The notes below the pieces were generated by a model. It saw nothing but the letters and a program-made list of their open reading frames with translations. It did not search any database and was not told the DNA's origin. A stretch of 64,000 nt of DNA from Vogesella aquatica. GTDB lineage: Bacteria > Pseudomonadota > Gammaproteobacteria > Burkholderiales > Chromobacteriaceae. Both the position numbers and the translations under genes were made by a program. Of this stretch, positions 39,647 to 49,757 are shown in pieces. The first letter of the stretch is position 1. Each line of letters opens with the position of its first letter. Location: assembly GCF_028548455.1 (NCBI RefSeq), contig NZ_JAQQLF010000020.1:1-64000 (forward strand), read 5' to 3'.

Positions 39647-40261
39647 TTACAGGTCTTTGGCGTTTTCAGCCAGGTAGGACGCTACGCCTTCGGCGCTGGC
39701 GGTCATGCCTTTTTTGCCTTTGTTCCAGCCAGCCGGGCACACTTCGCCGTGCTCTTCGGTGAACTGCAGGGCGTCAACCATGCGGATCATTTCGTCCACG
39801 TTGCGGCCCAGCGGCAGGTTGTTCACGACCTGGTGTTGTACTACACCGGCTTTGTCGATCAGGAAGGAGCCACGGAAGGCCACGCCGCCGTCAGCTTCTA
39901 CGTCGAAGGCTTTGCACAGTTCGTGCTGGATATCGGCAACCAGGGTGTAACCCACTTGGCCGATACCGCCTTTTTCTACCGGAGTGTTGCGCCATGCGGC
40001 GTGGCTGAACTGGCTGTCGATGGACACGCCGATCACTTCTACGTTGCGGGCCTTGAATTCGGCCAGACGGTGGTCAAAAGCGATCAGTTCGGACGGGCAC
40101 ACGAAGGTGAAGTCCAGCGGGTAGAAGAACACCACGGCGTATTTGCCGGCGGTAGCTTCCTGGAAGGAGTAGTTGTCTACGATCTGACCATCGCCCAGTA
40201 CGGCGGAGAAGGTTTTTTCACCAGCAAAAAACGGGGCTTGTTTGCCTACGAGTACGGCCAT
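39647..40261 (-). CDS. Typical 2-Cys peroxiredoxin, AhpC/Prx1 type
   Basis: 204 aa. Peroxidatic C55 in FTFVCPSEL and resolving C175 in GEVCPAGW. Reduces H2O2 and organic peroxides; the longer C-terminal tail after C175 puts it in the Prx1/AhpC group. A strong AAGGAG precedes the ATG at 40261. No ahpF is adjacent, so the reductant may be thioredoxin. Its transcript now reads into the right end of the 368-bp element, which supplies a terminator. Confidence 0.94.
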   Translation of the reverse strand: MAVLVGKQAPFFAGEKTFSAVLGDGQIVDNYSFQEATAGKYAVVFFYPLDFTFVCPSELIAFDHRLAEFKARNVEVIGVSIDSQFSHAAWRNTPVEKGGIGQVGYTLVADIQHELCKAFDVEADGGVAFRGSFLIDKAGVVQHQVVNNLPLGRNVDEMIRMVDALQFTEEHGEVCPAGWNKGKKGMTASAEGVASYLAENAKDL

Positions 40262-40447
40262 GAAGATCTCCTTGGGAAAACATTTATCGTGATAAGGCCG
40301 GTTTGCCCGGCTGCTGCGGCGGTTATAAAGCAGGCCTTGGCCAGGCTCAAATTGAAATTGCCAATTCCAGCCATAGCAGATGGCAATCACCGCTACGCTA
40401 CTGCAGTTAAATGACGCCAGCGTGACCCTTTATCAAGCCCGTGGCGC

Positions 40448-40478
40448 ATAAAAAACGGGCCCCATCCAGGGGCCCGTT
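40448..40478 (-). terminator. Terminator after aspS
   Basis: AACGGGCCCC / GGGGCCCGTT with loop atcca; on the minus strand followed by TTTTTTATG. A 10-mer motif copy lies at 40496-40505, just beyond the aspS stop. Confidence 0.92.
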
Positions 40479-40506
40479 GCGGTGCGCAGACAGTGTGCGG
40501 CCAACC

Positions 40507-42300
40507 TTAGGCGGCAGGCTCGGCTTTCTGGCGCAGGCGCAGGTTCAGTTCGCGCAGCTGCTTCTCGTCTACCGCGTTCGGCGCGTTAGTCAGCAGACAC
40601 TGCGCACGCTGGGTTTTCGGGAAGGCGATGACGTCGCGGATGGACTCGGCGCCGGCCATCAGGGTCACCAGACGGTCCAGACCGAAGGCCAGGCCACCGT
40701 GCGGCGGCGCACCGAACTTCAGGTTGTCCAGCAGGAAGCCGAACTTGTTCTGCTGCTCTTCCGGGCTGATCTTCAGCGCGGCAAACACTTTTTCCTGTAC
40801 ATCGGCGCGGTGGATACGCACCGAGCCGCCACCGATTTCCCAACCATTCAGCACCATGTCGTAGGCACGGGCCAGGCAAGCGCCCGGATCGGTGTCCATC
40901 AGGTCTTCGTGGCCTGGTTTCGGGCTGGTGAACGGGTGGTGGCAAGCGGTCCAGCGGTCGGCGTCTTCGTCGTGCTCGAACATCGGGAAGTCTACCACCC
41001 ACAGCGGGCGCCATTCGCGCACGAAGTAGCCGTCTTTCTCGCCACGCTCGTGACCGATCTTGATACGCAGCGCGCCGATGGCTTCGTTCACCACTTTGGC
41101 TTTATCAGCGCCAAAGAAGATGATGTCGCCGTTCTGGGCACCGGTACGCTCGATGATGGCTTGCAGGCCGGCAGCGGACAGGAACTTCACGATAGGCGAT
41201 TGCAGGCCTTCTTCGTTCAGCTTGGTCACATCGTTGACCTTGATGTAGGCCAGGCCCTTGGCGCCGTAGATGCCGACGAACTGGGTGTAGTCGTCGATCT
41301 CTTTACGCGACAGGGTGGCGCCGTTCGGTACGCGCAGGGCTACCACGCGGCCATTGGCCATGTCGGCCGCGCCGCGGAATACCTTGAACTCTTCCGACTT
41401 CATCACGTCGGTCAGTTCGGTGAATTTCAGGCTGACGCGCAGGTCCGGCTTGTCGGAGCCGTAGTAGAACATGGCGTCGCCGTAAGTCATGCGCGGGAAC
41501 TTGCCCAGCTCCACGTTCATCACGTCGCGGAAGATTTCCTGCGCCATGTTTTCGGTGATATCCATGATCTGGTCTTCGTTCAGGAACGAAGTCTCGATAT
41601 CGATCTGGGTGAATTCCGGCTGGCGGTCGGCACGCAGGTCTTCGTCACGGAAGCACTTGGTGATCTGGTAGTAGCGGTCGAAGCCGGCCACCATCAGCAG
41701 CTGTTTAAACAGCTGTGGCGATTGCGGCAGCGCGAAGAATTCGCCCGGATGCACGCGGGACGGTACCAGGTAGTCGCGGGCGCCTTCCGGGGTGGAGCGG
41801 GTCAGCATCGGGGTTTCGATGTCGATGAAGCCCTGCTTGTCCAGGTGGTTACGCACACCCATGGCCACGCGGTAGCGCAGGCGCAGGTTTTTCTGCATGG
41901 CCGGGCGACGCAGGTCGATGACACGGTTGGTCAGACGCACGTTCTCGGACAGGTTTTCGTCGTCGATCTGGAACGGCGGGGTGGCCGCGGTGTTCAGGAT
42001 CTCGATGTCCTTGGCCAGGATTTCGATCTCGCCGGAGATCATTTTGCTGTTGGCGGTGCCGGCCGGGCGCTCGCGCACGATACCGGTAATGGACAGCACA
42101 AATTCGTTACGCGCGCTATCGGCGGTCTTGAACGCTTCCGGGGTGTCCGGATCGATCACCACCTGCACCAGACCTTCACGGTCACGCAGGTCGATGAAGA
42201 TCACACCGCCGTGGTCACGGCGACGATGGGCCCAGCCTTTTACGGTAACGGTCTGGCCGAGAAATTTCTTGTCGATAAGTCCGCAATAATCGGTACGCAT
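40507..42300 (-). CDS. aspS: Aspartyl-tRNA synthetase
   Basis: 597 aa class II synthetase of the bacterial type with the GAD insertion domain (about 300-420). N-terminal OB-fold anticodon domain ([22 protein letters not shown]); class II motif 2 in [18 protein letters not shown] and motif 3 in [13 protein letters not shown]. In organisms without AsnRS such an enzyme may be non-discriminating; not decidable here. The start at 42300 gives MRTDYCG, as in relatives. Third gene of fmdB-DUF502-aspS. Confidence 0.97.
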   Translation of the reverse strand: MRTDYCGLIDKKFLGQTVTVKGWAHRRRDHGGVIFIDLRDREGLVQVVIDPDTPEAFKTADSARNEFVLSITGIVRERPAGTANSKMISGEIEILAKDIEILNTAATPPFQIDDENLSENVRLTNRVIDLRRPAMQKNLRLRYRVAMGVRNHLDKQGFIDIETPMLTRSTPEGARDYLVPSRVHPGEFFALPQSPQLFKQLLMVAGFDRYYQITKCFRDEDLRADRQPEFTQIDIETSFLNEDQIMDITENMAQEIFRDVMNVELGKFPRMTYGDAMFYYGSDKPDLRVSLKFTELTDVMKSEEFKVFRGAADMANGRVVALRVPNGATLSRKEIDDYTQFVGIYGAKGLAYIKVNDVTKLNEEGLQSPIVKFLSAAGLQAIIERTGAQNGDIIFFGADKAKVVNEAIGALRIKIGHERGEKDGYFVREWRPLWVVDFPMFEHDEDADRWTACHHPFTSPKPGHEDLMDTDPGACLARAYDMVLNGWEIGGGSVRIHRADVQEKVFAALKISPEEQQNKFGFLLDNLKFGAPPHGGLAFGLDRLVTLMAGAESIRDVIAFPKTQRAQCLLTNAPNAVDEKQLRELNLRLRQKAEPAA

Positions 42301-42356
42301 TGCAATGCCTTTGTGTTGAATTCGTTGATGGATTTCCAGACAGGGAGCGAAGCCGG

Positions 42357-42376
42357 GTTGGCCGCATGCGGCCAAC
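42357..42376. repeat. Palindromic pair of the 10-mer motif between DUF502 gene and aspS
   Basis: GTTGGCCGCA and TGCGGCCAAC directly abutting, extended by AGGG/CCCT on each side. Forms a strong hairpin in the mRNA 5 bases after the DUF502 stop and 57 bases before aspS. No T run. Confidence 0.85.
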
Positions 42377-42380
42377 CCTG

Positions 42381-43034
42381 TCAATTTCGTTCGTCGCTTT
42401 CCTGTTTGCGCACGTCGGCGGGCGCAGGCGGGGCAACCACGCCCATGGAAATCACGTATTTCAGGGCTTCATCCACGCTCATCTCGAGTTCACGCGTGTC
42501 GCGCTTGTGCACGATGATGAAGTAGCCCGAGGTGGGGTTCGGCGTTGTCGGCACGTATACGCTGACAAAATCCTCTTCGCCCAGCTGTTGTTTCACCTGG
42601 CCGGCCGGCGTGCCGGTCTGGAACGCTACCGTCCAGGCGTCCTGATGCGGGAAGCGGACCAGCAGCGCCTTGCGAAACGCCTGGCCAGAGTCGGACAGCA
42701 GCGTGTCTGACACTTGTTTGACGCTGTTGTAGATGGTGCTGACCACCGGGGTACGGGTGAGAATCAGGTTCCACAGGTCCAGCAGCTTCTGGCCCAGCAC
42801 GTTGGCCGCCATAAAACCGGTACCCAGCAGAATGGCAAAAGCCAGCACCACACCCAGCCCCGGAATATCAAAGCCGAACAGGCTTTCCGGGCGCCACATG
42901 CGTGGCAGCAGGTTGATGGTCTGATCCAGCGTACCGATGATCAGGTTCAGCACCCATAGCGTTACCGCCACCGGCAGCCAGATCAGCAAACCGGCAGCCA
43001 GGTAGCCGCGCAGGGTCATCTTGATATGTTTCAT
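42381..43034 (-). CDS. DUF502 family membrane protein
   Basis: 217 aa, two N-terminal hydrophobic segments (about 8-30 and 58-82), then a cytoplasmic or periplasmic domain with [15 protein letters not shown] and [14 protein letters not shown], the hallmarks of DUF502. Related to plant LIKE-COV proteins; function unknown. Starts 6 bases after fmdB with GAGG at the junction; the order fmdB-DUF502-aspS is conserved in Betaproteobacteria. Confidence 0.92.
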   Translation of the reverse strand: MKHIKMTLRGYLAAGLLIWLPVAVTLWVLNLIIGTLDQTINLLPRMWRPESLFGFDIPGLGVVLAFAILLGTGFMAANVLGQKLLDLWNLILTRTPVVSTIYNSVKQVSDTLLSDSGQAFRKALLVRFPHQDAWTVAFQTGTPAGQVKQQLGEEDFVSVYVPTTPNPTSGYFIIVHKRDTRELEMSVDEALKYVISMGVVAPPAPADVRKQESDERN

Positions 43035-43040
43035 AGGGCC

Positions 43041-43277
43041 TCAGGCGCAACCGCCGCTGCCGCAACCGCCGCCGCCACCACAGGACGGGCCGCTGCCATT
43101 TTTGAAATCGGTGACATACCAGCCATTGCCCTTAAGCTGGAAACCCGCCGCAGACAGCTGCTTGCTGTACTGGCTGCTGCCACAGGCCGGGCATTGGGCA
43201 ATAGGGTCATCGCTCATTTTTTGCAGATGTTCCTTTTGTGCACCACAGGCTTCACAACGGTATTCATAAATCGGCAT
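43041..43277 (-). CDS. FmdB-type zinc ribbon protein
   Basis: 78 aa. MPIYEYRCEACG and CPACGS form a four-cysteine zinc ribbon (C8, C11, C29, C32). The tail is Gly/Cys/Ser-rich and ends GCGSGGCA, typical of this family. Regulatory role proposed in formamidase systems, but in Betaproteobacteria it is a constant first gene before DUF502 and aspS. Confidence 0.93.
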   Translation of the reverse strand: MPIYEYRCEACGAQKEHLQKMSDDPIAQCPACGSSQYSKQLSAAGFQLKGNGWYVTDFKNGSGPSCGGGGGCGSGGCA

Positions 43278-43525
43278 GTTTTACCACTCCAACCGCAACT
43301 ACGATGACATAATCAGGTAAATATTGCAGTGCATCAAACCGCATCGCAATAAACAGGCTCATGATAATGGGGCCAGATGCACACAACGGCAAGCCTGAAC
43401 CCGCACAAACGGGTGATTATATCCGACTGATACGCCAATACAAAAATCGGATTCATGGCAGCGCAATATACGCACTGCAGCATGGGGCAGGCCACCTTCC
43501 ATCGTTATCCGAACCGGAGTTTGTA

Positions 43526-44302
43526 ATGACTACATCCCACCTGCCGCTCGCCGGCAAACGCGGCCTGATTGTTGGCGTGGCCAACGAGCACAGCATCGCC
43601 TACGGCTGCGCCAAGGTCATGCGCGACCAGGGCGCCGACATTGCCATTACCTACCTGAACGAAAAAGCAGAACGCTTTGTGCGCCCGCTGGCAGAAGGTC
43701 TTGGCGCCAGCCTGATCCTGCCGCTGGACGTACAGGAAGATGGCCAGCTGGACACCGTATTCGATGCTATCCGCGACAGCTGGGGCAGCCTGGACTTCGT
43801 GGTGCACTCCATCGCCTTCTGCCCGATGGACGACCTGCATGGTCGTGTGACCGACTGCAGCAAGGATGGCTTCCTGCAAGCCATGCGCGTGTCGTGCTAT
43901 TCCTTCGTCGAGATGGCGCGCCTGGCCGAGCCGCTGATGGTGAACGGTGGCGCCCTGCTGACCATGAGCTACTACGGCGCCGACAAGGTGGTAGAAAACT
44001 ACAACATCATGGGGCCGGTGAAAGCCGCACTGGAAAGCACCACCCGCTACATGGCGCACGAGCTGGGCAGCAAGGGCATCCGCGTACACACCATCTCGCC
44101 CGGCCCGCTGAAAACCCGTGCTGCCAGCGGCATTGCCCATTTCGACAAGCTGATCGACGACGCCATCGAGCGCGCGCCGCAAAACCGCCTGGTGAGCATC
44201 GAGGACATCGGCCAGACCGCCGCCTTCCTGGTATCCGATGCTGCCCGCGCCCTGACCGGCGAGGTTACCTACGTGGACGGCGGCTTCAACATCATGGCGT
44301 AA
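43526..44302 (+). CDS. fabI: Enoyl-[acyl-carrier-protein] reductase (NADH), FabI-like
   Basis: 258 aa SDR enzyme. N-terminal NADH motif GVANEHSIAYG, the HSIAF motif, and catalytic Y159-x6-K166 (NYNIMGPVK). Reduces the trans-2 double bond of enoyl-ACP in fatty acid elongation. It is divergent from canonical FabI at HSIAFCPMDD, and it leads an operon with a phosphate acyltransferase and an acyl kinase, so it may be a second FabI tied to short-chain acyl metabolism. GGAG before the ATG at 43526; an open frame upstream lacks support. Confidence 0.9.
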   Translation: MTTSHLPLAGKRGLIVGVANEHSIAYGCAKVMRDQGADIAITYLNEKAERFVRPLAEGLGASLILPLDVQEDGQLDTVFDAIRDSWGSLDFVVHSIAFCPMDDLHGRVTDCSKDGFLQAMRVSCYSFVEMARLAEPLMVNGGALLTMSYYGADKVVENYNIMGPVKAALESTTRYMAHELGSKGIRVHTISPGPLKTRAASGIAHFDKLIDDAIERAPQNRLVSIEDIGQTAAFLVSDAARALTGEVTYVDGGFNIMA

Positions 44303-44384
44303 ACCCTGCCCCGGCGTGGCAGGCCGCCTGTCACGCCGGGGATTGGCAATGGCGGCACCGACCCATAGCCCAAGGAACCCAGCC

Positions 44385-45326
44385 ATGACCCGCGACGACC
44401 ACGCCTTTACCGACATCATCGAACAAGCCCAGAGCAACGGCCCCCGTCCCATGGCCGTGGCCCATCCGTGCAGCCCGGAAGCCCTGCTGGGCGCCGTGGA
44501 GGCCGCCGAACACGGCATTGCCACCCCCATCCTGATTGCCCCGCGCGGCAAACTGGCCAAGCTGGCCAGCAGCATGGACATCGACCTGGGCCGTTTTGAA
44601 ACCATCGACGCCGAACACAGCCACGCCGCGGCCGAGCGCGCGGTAGAGCTGGTGCGCGAAGGCTTTGCCGATAGCCTGATGAAAGGCAGCCTGCACACCG
44701 ACGAATTCATGAGCGCGGTGCTGGACCGCGCCAAAGGCATCCGCACCGACCGCCGCATCAGCCATGTCTTCGTGATGAAGGTAGAAAGCTACCCGCGCTA
44801 CCTGTTCATTACCGACGCGGCCGTCAATATCGAGCCAGACCTCACCACCAAGCGCGACATCTGCCAGAACGCCATCGACCTGTGCCATGCCTTGGGTATT
44901 GTCCGCCCTAAAGTGGCGATTTTGTCGGCGGTGGAAACCATTAACCCCAAGATCCGCTCTACGCTGGACGCCGCCGCGCTGTGCAAGATGGCCGACCGCG
45001 GCCAGATCAAAGGTGCCGTGCTGGACGGCCCGCTGGCATTTGATAATGCCATTTCGCACGCGGCAGCAGATACTAAGGGTATCGAGTCGGATGTGGCGGG
45101 CGAGCCGGACATCCTGCTGGTACCAGACCTGGAGTCCGGCAATATGCTGGCCAAGCAGCTGACCTATCTGGCTGCAGCCGCCAGCGCCGGCATCGTGATG
45201 GGCGCTCGCGTACCCATCGTGCTGACCAGCCGCGCCGATGACGCCGCCGGGCGCCTGGCCTCGGCCGCCGTGGCCAACCTGTACGCCGCCCACAAGCGCG
45301 CGGCAGGCCAGAAAAACACGCCATAA
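44385..45326 (+). CDS. Phosphate acetyl/butyryltransferase family protein
   Basis: 313 aa. PTA_PTB domain: HPCSPEALLGAVEAAEHG, MKGSLHTDEFM, GVVRPKVAILSAVETINP-type sequence and AFDNAISHAAADTKGI. Converts acyl-CoA and phosphate to acyl phosphate and CoA. Length matches the short Ptb class rather than the long Pta. Start at 44385 with AAGGA 8 bases upstream. Lies between fabI and an acyl kinase gene, giving a complete acyl-CoA to acyl phosphate to acid + ATP route. Confidence 0.9.
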   Translation: MTRDDHAFTDIIEQAQSNGPRPMAVAHPCSPEALLGAVEAAEHGIATPILIAPRGKLAKLASSMDIDLGRFETIDAEHSHAAAERAVELVREGFADSLMKGSLHTDEFMSAVLDRAKGIRTDRRISHVFVMKVESYPRYLFITDAAVNIEPDLTTKRDICQNAIDLCHALGIVRPKVAILSAVETINPKIRSTLDAAALCKMADRGQIKGAVLDGPLAFDNAISHAAADTKGIESDVAGEPDILLVPDLESGNMLAKQLTYLAAAASAGIVMGARVPIVLTSRADDAAGRLASAAVANLYAAHKRAAGQKNTP

Positions 45327-45343
45327 AACAAAAAGGGGAAAGC

Positions 45344-46510
45344 ATGGGCAAAGCACTGATCGCCATTAACGCGGGCTCGGCCACGCTGAAATTCCGCGCC
45401 TACAGCAGCGACGGCAAGGCGCTGCTGGCGCGCGGTATGGTGGACCACTTTGGCCGCGACCATGCCTGCCTGGAGCTGGAAAAAAGCGGCAAGCGCTACC
45501 AGCAGCCGCTAGGCAGCGGCAACCGCGACGAGAATGTGGCCGCGGTACTGAACACCCTGGCAGACCACGACCTGACACCGCTGGCGGTAGCCCATCGCGT
45601 GGTGCATGGCGGCCAACATTACCGCAGCCCGGTGGTGATGACACCGGAGGTGGTAGACGACCTGTCGGCGCTGATCCCGCTGGCCCCGCTGCACCAGCCG
45701 GTGAGCCTGTCGGTGATGCACGCTTTTGCCAAGCTCGACCCGCACCTGACCCAGATCGCCTGTTTCGACACCGCCTTCCACTGCAGCCAGCCGGTGGTAG
45801 CCACGCGTTTCGGCATTGCCCGCCACTGGCACGAGCAGGGCCTGCGCCGCTACGGCTTTCACGGCCTGTCCTACGCCGCCATTGCACGTCGTCTACCCGA
45901 GCTGGGCCTGGGCGACGGCAAGGTAGTCGTACTGCACCTGGGTAGCGGCGCCAGCGCCTGTGCCATCCAGGCCGGCCAGAGCATAGCCTCCAGCATGGGT
46001 TTTTCGGCGCTGGACGGGCTGATGATGTCTACCCGCCCCGGCACGCTGGACCCGGAGGTGGTGCTGTACTGGATGGAGCACGCAGGCATGGATATCGCCG
46101 CGGTACGGCAAGAGCTGTACAAGCAGTGCGGCCTATTCGGCGTGTCCGGCGGCCTGTCCAGCGATATGCGCGAGCTGCTGCAGGCCAAAACCGATGAGGC
46201 ACGCGAGGCGGTGGAGCTGTTCTGCTACCGCGCCGCGCGCGAGGTGGCGTCGCTGGCTACCGCCATGAAAGGGCTGGACGCTATCGTATTTACTGCCGGC
46301 ATTGGCGAGCGCTCGCCGGAAATCCGCAGCCGCATTCTGAAACAGCTGGCCTGGCTGGGCTTTGAAGCCGACCTGGCGGCCAACCTGGCGCAGTCCTACC
46401 GTATTACCAGCCCGGCCAGCCGCCTGCACGCCTACGTGATGGCCACGGATGAAGAAGGCGAAATGGCGCGCGAAGCGGCGGCTCTGCTGTGCGGCGATAT
46501 CGAGCTTTAG
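45344..46510 (+). CDS. Acetate/propionate family kinase
   Basis: 388 aa ASKHA-fold kinase. NAGSATLKF (residues 9-17) replaces the usual NAGSSSLKF, LHLGSGASA replaces HLGNGAS, and GLMMSTRPGTLDP replaces GLVMGTRSGDLDP; the catalytic FDTAFH motif is intact. These substitutions and the Ptb-like neighbour suggest the substrate may be longer than acetate (propionate or butyrate), which is inference. AAGGGGA lies before the ATG; 17 bases after the acyltransferase stop. Confidence 0.9.
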   Translation: MGKALIAINAGSATLKFRAYSSDGKALLARGMVDHFGRDHACLELEKSGKRYQQPLGSGNRDENVAAVLNTLADHDLTPLAVAHRVVHGGQHYRSPVVMTPEVVDDLSALIPLAPLHQPVSLSVMHAFAKLDPHLTQIACFDTAFHCSQPVVATRFGIARHWHEQGLRRYGFHGLSYAAIARRLPELGLGDGKVVVLHLGSGASACAIQAGQSIASSMGFSALDGLMMSTRPGTLDPEVVLYWMEHAGMDIAAVRQELYKQCGLFGVSGGLSSDMRELLQAKTDEAREAVELFCYRAAREVASLATAMKGLDAIVFTAGIGERSPEIRSRILKQLAWLGFEADLAANLAQSYRITSPASRLHAYVMATDEEGEMAREAAALLCGDIEL

Positions 46511-46530
46511 CGCGCGGTACGCCATGCGAC

Positions 46531-46566
46531 ACAGCCCCTGATGGCCAGGTTGGCCGCAGGGGCTGT
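46531..46566 (+). terminator. Terminator after the acyl kinase gene, containing the 10-mer
   Basis: ACAGCCCCTG / CAGGGGCTGT stem, followed by CATTTTG. The motif copy (46549-46558) forms most of the loop and part of the 3' arm. Also faces the convergent pldA end. Confidence 0.75.
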
Positions 46567-46583
46567 CATTTTGTGGCGAGTAT

Positions 46584-47618
46584 TCAGTTACTGAGCCAGT
46601 CGGTCATCATCAGGCCAAAGCCGACGCCGCGCGAGTGGTGGTTGTAATCCAGTAGCGATTCACCGTAGCCGTCAAAGGCCTGCACATAACCACGCAAACG
46701 GCCAGCCACCGGGAAGGTCCAGTCCAGCTGCAGCGCGCCCTTGCCGCTTTGCGGGTTATAGCGTGCGGTAGCACCCACGGTGTGGCGGTTCCAGCGGTAC
46801 ACCGCCTGCACATCACCGTGCCCCATATAGCGCACCAGGTCGGGGTTATCGTCATCCTGCTTGTTTTCCGGCAGGCGGTACCACCAGCGCCCGGTCAGCG
46901 ACAAATTCCCGTTTTCCGCCCCTGCCATGGCATACACACGGTTCCAGCTACGCGATAACGGGTCGGTCTGGCCATTGGACTGGTGCAATATCCCCACGCC
47001 GGCCAGACGCATCTGCCAGTCGCCCAGCCTGAAGTGCCTGGGCAAGGGGGTCGTCAGCATCAGCTCCGGCTCGTAATCGGTTTCGCGAAACGGCGACGAC
47101 TGTTTTTTGTTATACATCTGCCAGTGCGACTGCTGGGTGTAGCCAAACCACAGGTCAGCCGGCGTGCCCAGCACGTTTTCCCACATCTTGCTCTTGAACG
47201 ATATCTGGTACTTGACCTCGACATTGTTCATTTTCTGGCCAAACAAGGTCACCGGCTCCTGCGTGGGCGAGCCCGGGCGGGCATTGGGCGACGCCTGGTA
47301 CCAGGCTGGCAGCATATAGGTCGGCTTGTGCGCGCGCAGCACAAAGGTGCCCAGCTTGTTGTCTTCGTCCAGGTCCCACTGGCTGGCCAGCGTGCTATGG
47401 CGGCCAAGCAGCACCGTTTCGGCAGGTACGGCTGCCACGGGTGCAGGTGTCGGCACCGGGGCAGACGCAGACACTACAGGGTTGGCCGCAGCGGCCAGCG
47501 CGTCGTAACAGGCCAGCCGTGGCGCCGGCTCGCTCAGCGCTGCGCACTGCTGCAGAGAGGCACTGTTATCGGCCCAGGCCAAGGGCGATAGCAACAGGGG
47601 AAGCAGTTTTCGCATCAT
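46584..47618 (-). CDS. pldA: Outer membrane phospholipase A (OMPLA)
   Basis: 344 aa with signal peptide (cut near LAWA|DN). A poorly conserved 50-residue Ala/Pro linker precedes the 12-strand barrel. Active-site H212, S214, N226 (LHQSNGQ...SRSWNR) keep the E. coli H142/S144/N156 spacing. Calcium-dependent phospholipid hydrolysis on loss of outer-membrane asymmetry. It starts MMRK; the second ATG (47615) is equally possible. A motif copy lies in the linker (47481). Confidence 0.94.
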   Translation of the reverse strand: MMRKLLPLLLSPLAWADNSASLQQCAALSEPAPRLACYDALAAAANPVVSASAPVPTPAPVAAVPAETVLLGRHSTLASQWDLDEDNKLGTFVLRAHKPTYMLPAWYQASPNARPGSPTQEPVTLFGQKMNNVEVKYQISFKSKMWENVLGTPADLWFGYTQQSHWQMYNKKQSSPFRETDYEPELMLTTPLPRHFRLGDWQMRLAGVGILHQSNGQTDPLSRSWNRVYAMAGAENGNLSLTGRWWYRLPENKQDDDNPDLVRYMGHGDVQAVYRWNRHTVGATARYNPQSGKGALQLDWTFPVAGRLRGYVQAFDGYGESLLDYNHHSRGVGFGLMMTDWLSN

Positions 47619-47684
47619 ATGATTGGCACGCCTTTAAAGAAGTAGCAGACCGCCTGGCGGTAGCAAAGTGCCAGCCCAGAAACA

Positions 47685-47713
47685 CAAAAGGCCCCGCGAA
47701 TGCGGGGCCCTTG
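47685..47713 (-). terminator. Terminator after rpsT
   Basis: GGCCCCGC / GCGGGGCC with loop gaat; on the minus strand followed by TTTTGTG. 25 bases past the stop. Confidence 0.9.
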
Positions 47714-47737
47714 CGTATTCTTTGCCATTACAGCAGA

Positions 47738-48004
47738 TTAGGCAGCCATTGCCTTGATCTGTGCGGACAGACGGCTCTTGTGACGAGCTGCCTTGTTCTT
47801 GTGGAACACGCCTTTGTCAGCCAGACGGTCGATTACCTTGGTCGAAGCCTGGTATACAACCCGAGCAGCGGCTTTATCGCCAGCTTCTACGGCTTTGATA
47901 ACTTTCTTAACTGCAGTGCGGAATGCAGTACGCAGGCTGGCGTTGTGCGCGCGCTGCTTGAGAGCCTGGCGTGCACGCTTGCGAGCTTGTGCGCTGTTAG
48001 CCAT
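47738..48004 (-). CDS. rpsT: 30S ribosomal protein S20
   Basis: 88 aa, basic, three-helix protein binding the 16S rRNA 5' domain. [21 protein letters not shown] start is canonical; AGGAG 7 bases upstream. Divergent from murJ, a common arrangement. Confidence 0.98.
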   Translation of the reverse strand: MANSAQARKRARQALKQRAHNASLRTAFRTAVKKVIKAVEAGDKAAARVVYQASTKVIDRLADKGVFHKNKAARHKSRLSAQIKAMAA

Positions 48005-48134
48005 GTGTTTCTCCTGATGAGCGGAATCTGAAACCGGCGATTCTAAGCCTTAACATCTGGTTTTGCAACAACAATCCCCCCCGCGTAAACTGTGGTGCTG
48101 AATACTCCAACTTACTGTCTGATTTTACCCAAGA

Positions 48135-49676
48135 ATGAACCTACTTAACGCGCTGGCAAAAGTCAGCAGCATGACCATGGTTTCGCGTGTTCTGGGCTTT
48201 GTCCGCGACGCCATCATCGCCCGCGTATTTGGTGCGGGGCTCGCTACCGACGCCTTTTTCGTGGCCTTCAAGCTACCCAACCTGCTGCGCCGCATCTTTG
48301 CCGAAGGCGCCTTCTCGCAGGCATTCGTGCCGGTACTGGCCGAGTTCAAAGAGCAGCGCGGCGAGGCGGAAACGCGCGTATTCCTGTCGCATATTACCGG
48401 CACACTCACCGTGGTGCTGATGATCGTCACCGCGCTGGGCATGTTGGCCGCGCCGTGGATCATCTGGCTTACGGCCCCCGGCTTTGCCAGTAATCCGGAC
48501 AAGGTGGCGCTCACCAGCGACCTGCTGCGCATCACCTTCCCTTATATATTGTTCATTTCGCTGTCGTCGCTGGCCAGTAGCGTGCTCAATACCTGGAACC
48601 GCTTTTCGGTACCGGCTTTCACCCCCACGTTGCTGAATGTGTCTTTCATCGCGTGTTCACTGCTGCTGACGCCCTACTTCGACCCGCCAGTGCTCACGCT
48701 GGCGTGGGCAGTATTCTTTGGCGGCATCGCCCAGCTGGCCTACCAGCTGCCGCACCTGAAAAAGCTGGACATGCTGCCCATGCCGCGCCTGAAGCTGCGT
48801 GATGCGGCGGTGTGGCGCGTCATCCGCCAGATGGGGCCGGCCATTTTCGGCGTGTCCATTGCGCAGATCTCGCTGGTGATCAACACCATCTTCGCGTCCT
48901 TCCTGGTCTCCGGCAGCGTGTCGTGGATGTATTACGCCGACCGCCTGATGGAATTCCCCACCGGCGTGCTGGGCGTAGCGCTGGGTACCATCCTGCTGCC
49001 GTCGCTGTCCAAACACGCGGCGCGTGGCGAAGCCAGTGCCGGGGAGTTCAGCCAGCTGCTGGACTGGGGCATGCGCCTGTCGCTGCTGCTGGCCATCCCC
49101 TCCACCATAGGCCTGGCGGTACTGTCGCAGCCGCTGATCGCCACCTTGTTCATGTACGGCAAGTTCAGCGCGCACGATGCGGCCATGACGCAGCAGGCGC
49201 TGATTGCCTACTCGGTAGGCCTGCTGGGGCTGATTCTGGTAAAAGTACTGGCACCGGGCTTTTATGCGCGGCAGAACATCAAGACCCCGGTCAAAATTGC
49301 CCTGGTTACCCTGGCCGCCACCCAGCTGATGAACCTCATGTTTATCGGCACCCTCAAACACGCCGGGCTGTCGCTCTCTATTGGCCTGGGCGCCTGCCTG
49401 AACGCCGGCCTGCTGTACTACCAGCTGCGCAAGCACGCCATCTACCAGCCCGCCGCCGGCTGGCCGGCCTTCCTGCTGAAGCTGCTGCTGGCCGTCGCGG
49501 TGATGGCGGGCACCTTGCTGGCGCTACAGCAGGTACTGCCGATCAACTGGCACGGCCATAGCTGGCAGCGCGTGATGTGGCTGAGCGTGCTGGTAGCCGC
49601 CGGTGCCGTGGCCTACTTTGCCACCTTGCTGGCCATGGGCGTACGCCCGCGCCAGTTCATGCGCCGTACCACCTGA
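48135..49676 (+). CDS. murJ: Lipid II flippase MurJ (MviN)
   Basis: 513 aa, 14 hydrophobic segments. MOP-superfamily flippase that moves lipid II across the inner membrane. [34 protein letters not shown] and the [22 protein letters not shown] block are signatures with the essential arginines (R18, R24, R53 region). Ribosome site weak. Confidence 0.97.
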   Translation: MNLLNALAKVSSMTMVSRVLGFVRDAIIARVFGAGLATDAFFVAFKLPNLLRRIFAEGAFSQAFVPVLAEFKEQRGEAETRVFLSHITGTLTVVLMIVTALGMLAAPWIIWLTAPGFASNPDKVALTSDLLRITFPYILFISLSSLASSVLNTWNRFSVPAFTPTLLNVSFIACSLLLTPYFDPPVLTLAWAVFFGGIAQLAYQLPHLKKLDMLPMPRLKLRDAAVWRVIRQMGPAIFGVSIAQISLVINTIFASFLVSGSVSWMYYADRLMEFPTGVLGVALGTILLPSLSKHAARGEASAGEFSQLLDWGMRLSLLLAIPSTIGLAVLSQPLIATLFMYGKFSAHDAAMTQQALIAYSVGLLGLILVKVLAPGFYARQNIKTPVKIALVTLAATQLMNLMFIGTLKHAGLSLSIGLGACLNAGLLYYQLRKHAIYQPAAGWPAFLLKLLLAVAVMAGTLLALQQVLPINWHGHSWQRVMWLSVLVAAGAVAYFATLLAMGVRPRQFMRRTT

Positions 49677-49757
49677 TGCCCCGGCAAGCCTTGCCGGCTT
49701 GCCTACAATAAAGCTGGCGGCGGCCCCACCGGGTACGCCGCAGCACGAGGAACCACC

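Noticed and set aside
40441-42525. Long open frame of about 690 codons opposite aspS and DUF502 gene
   Set aside because: Shadow of aspS; runs through the aspS terminator and the intergenic motif pair.
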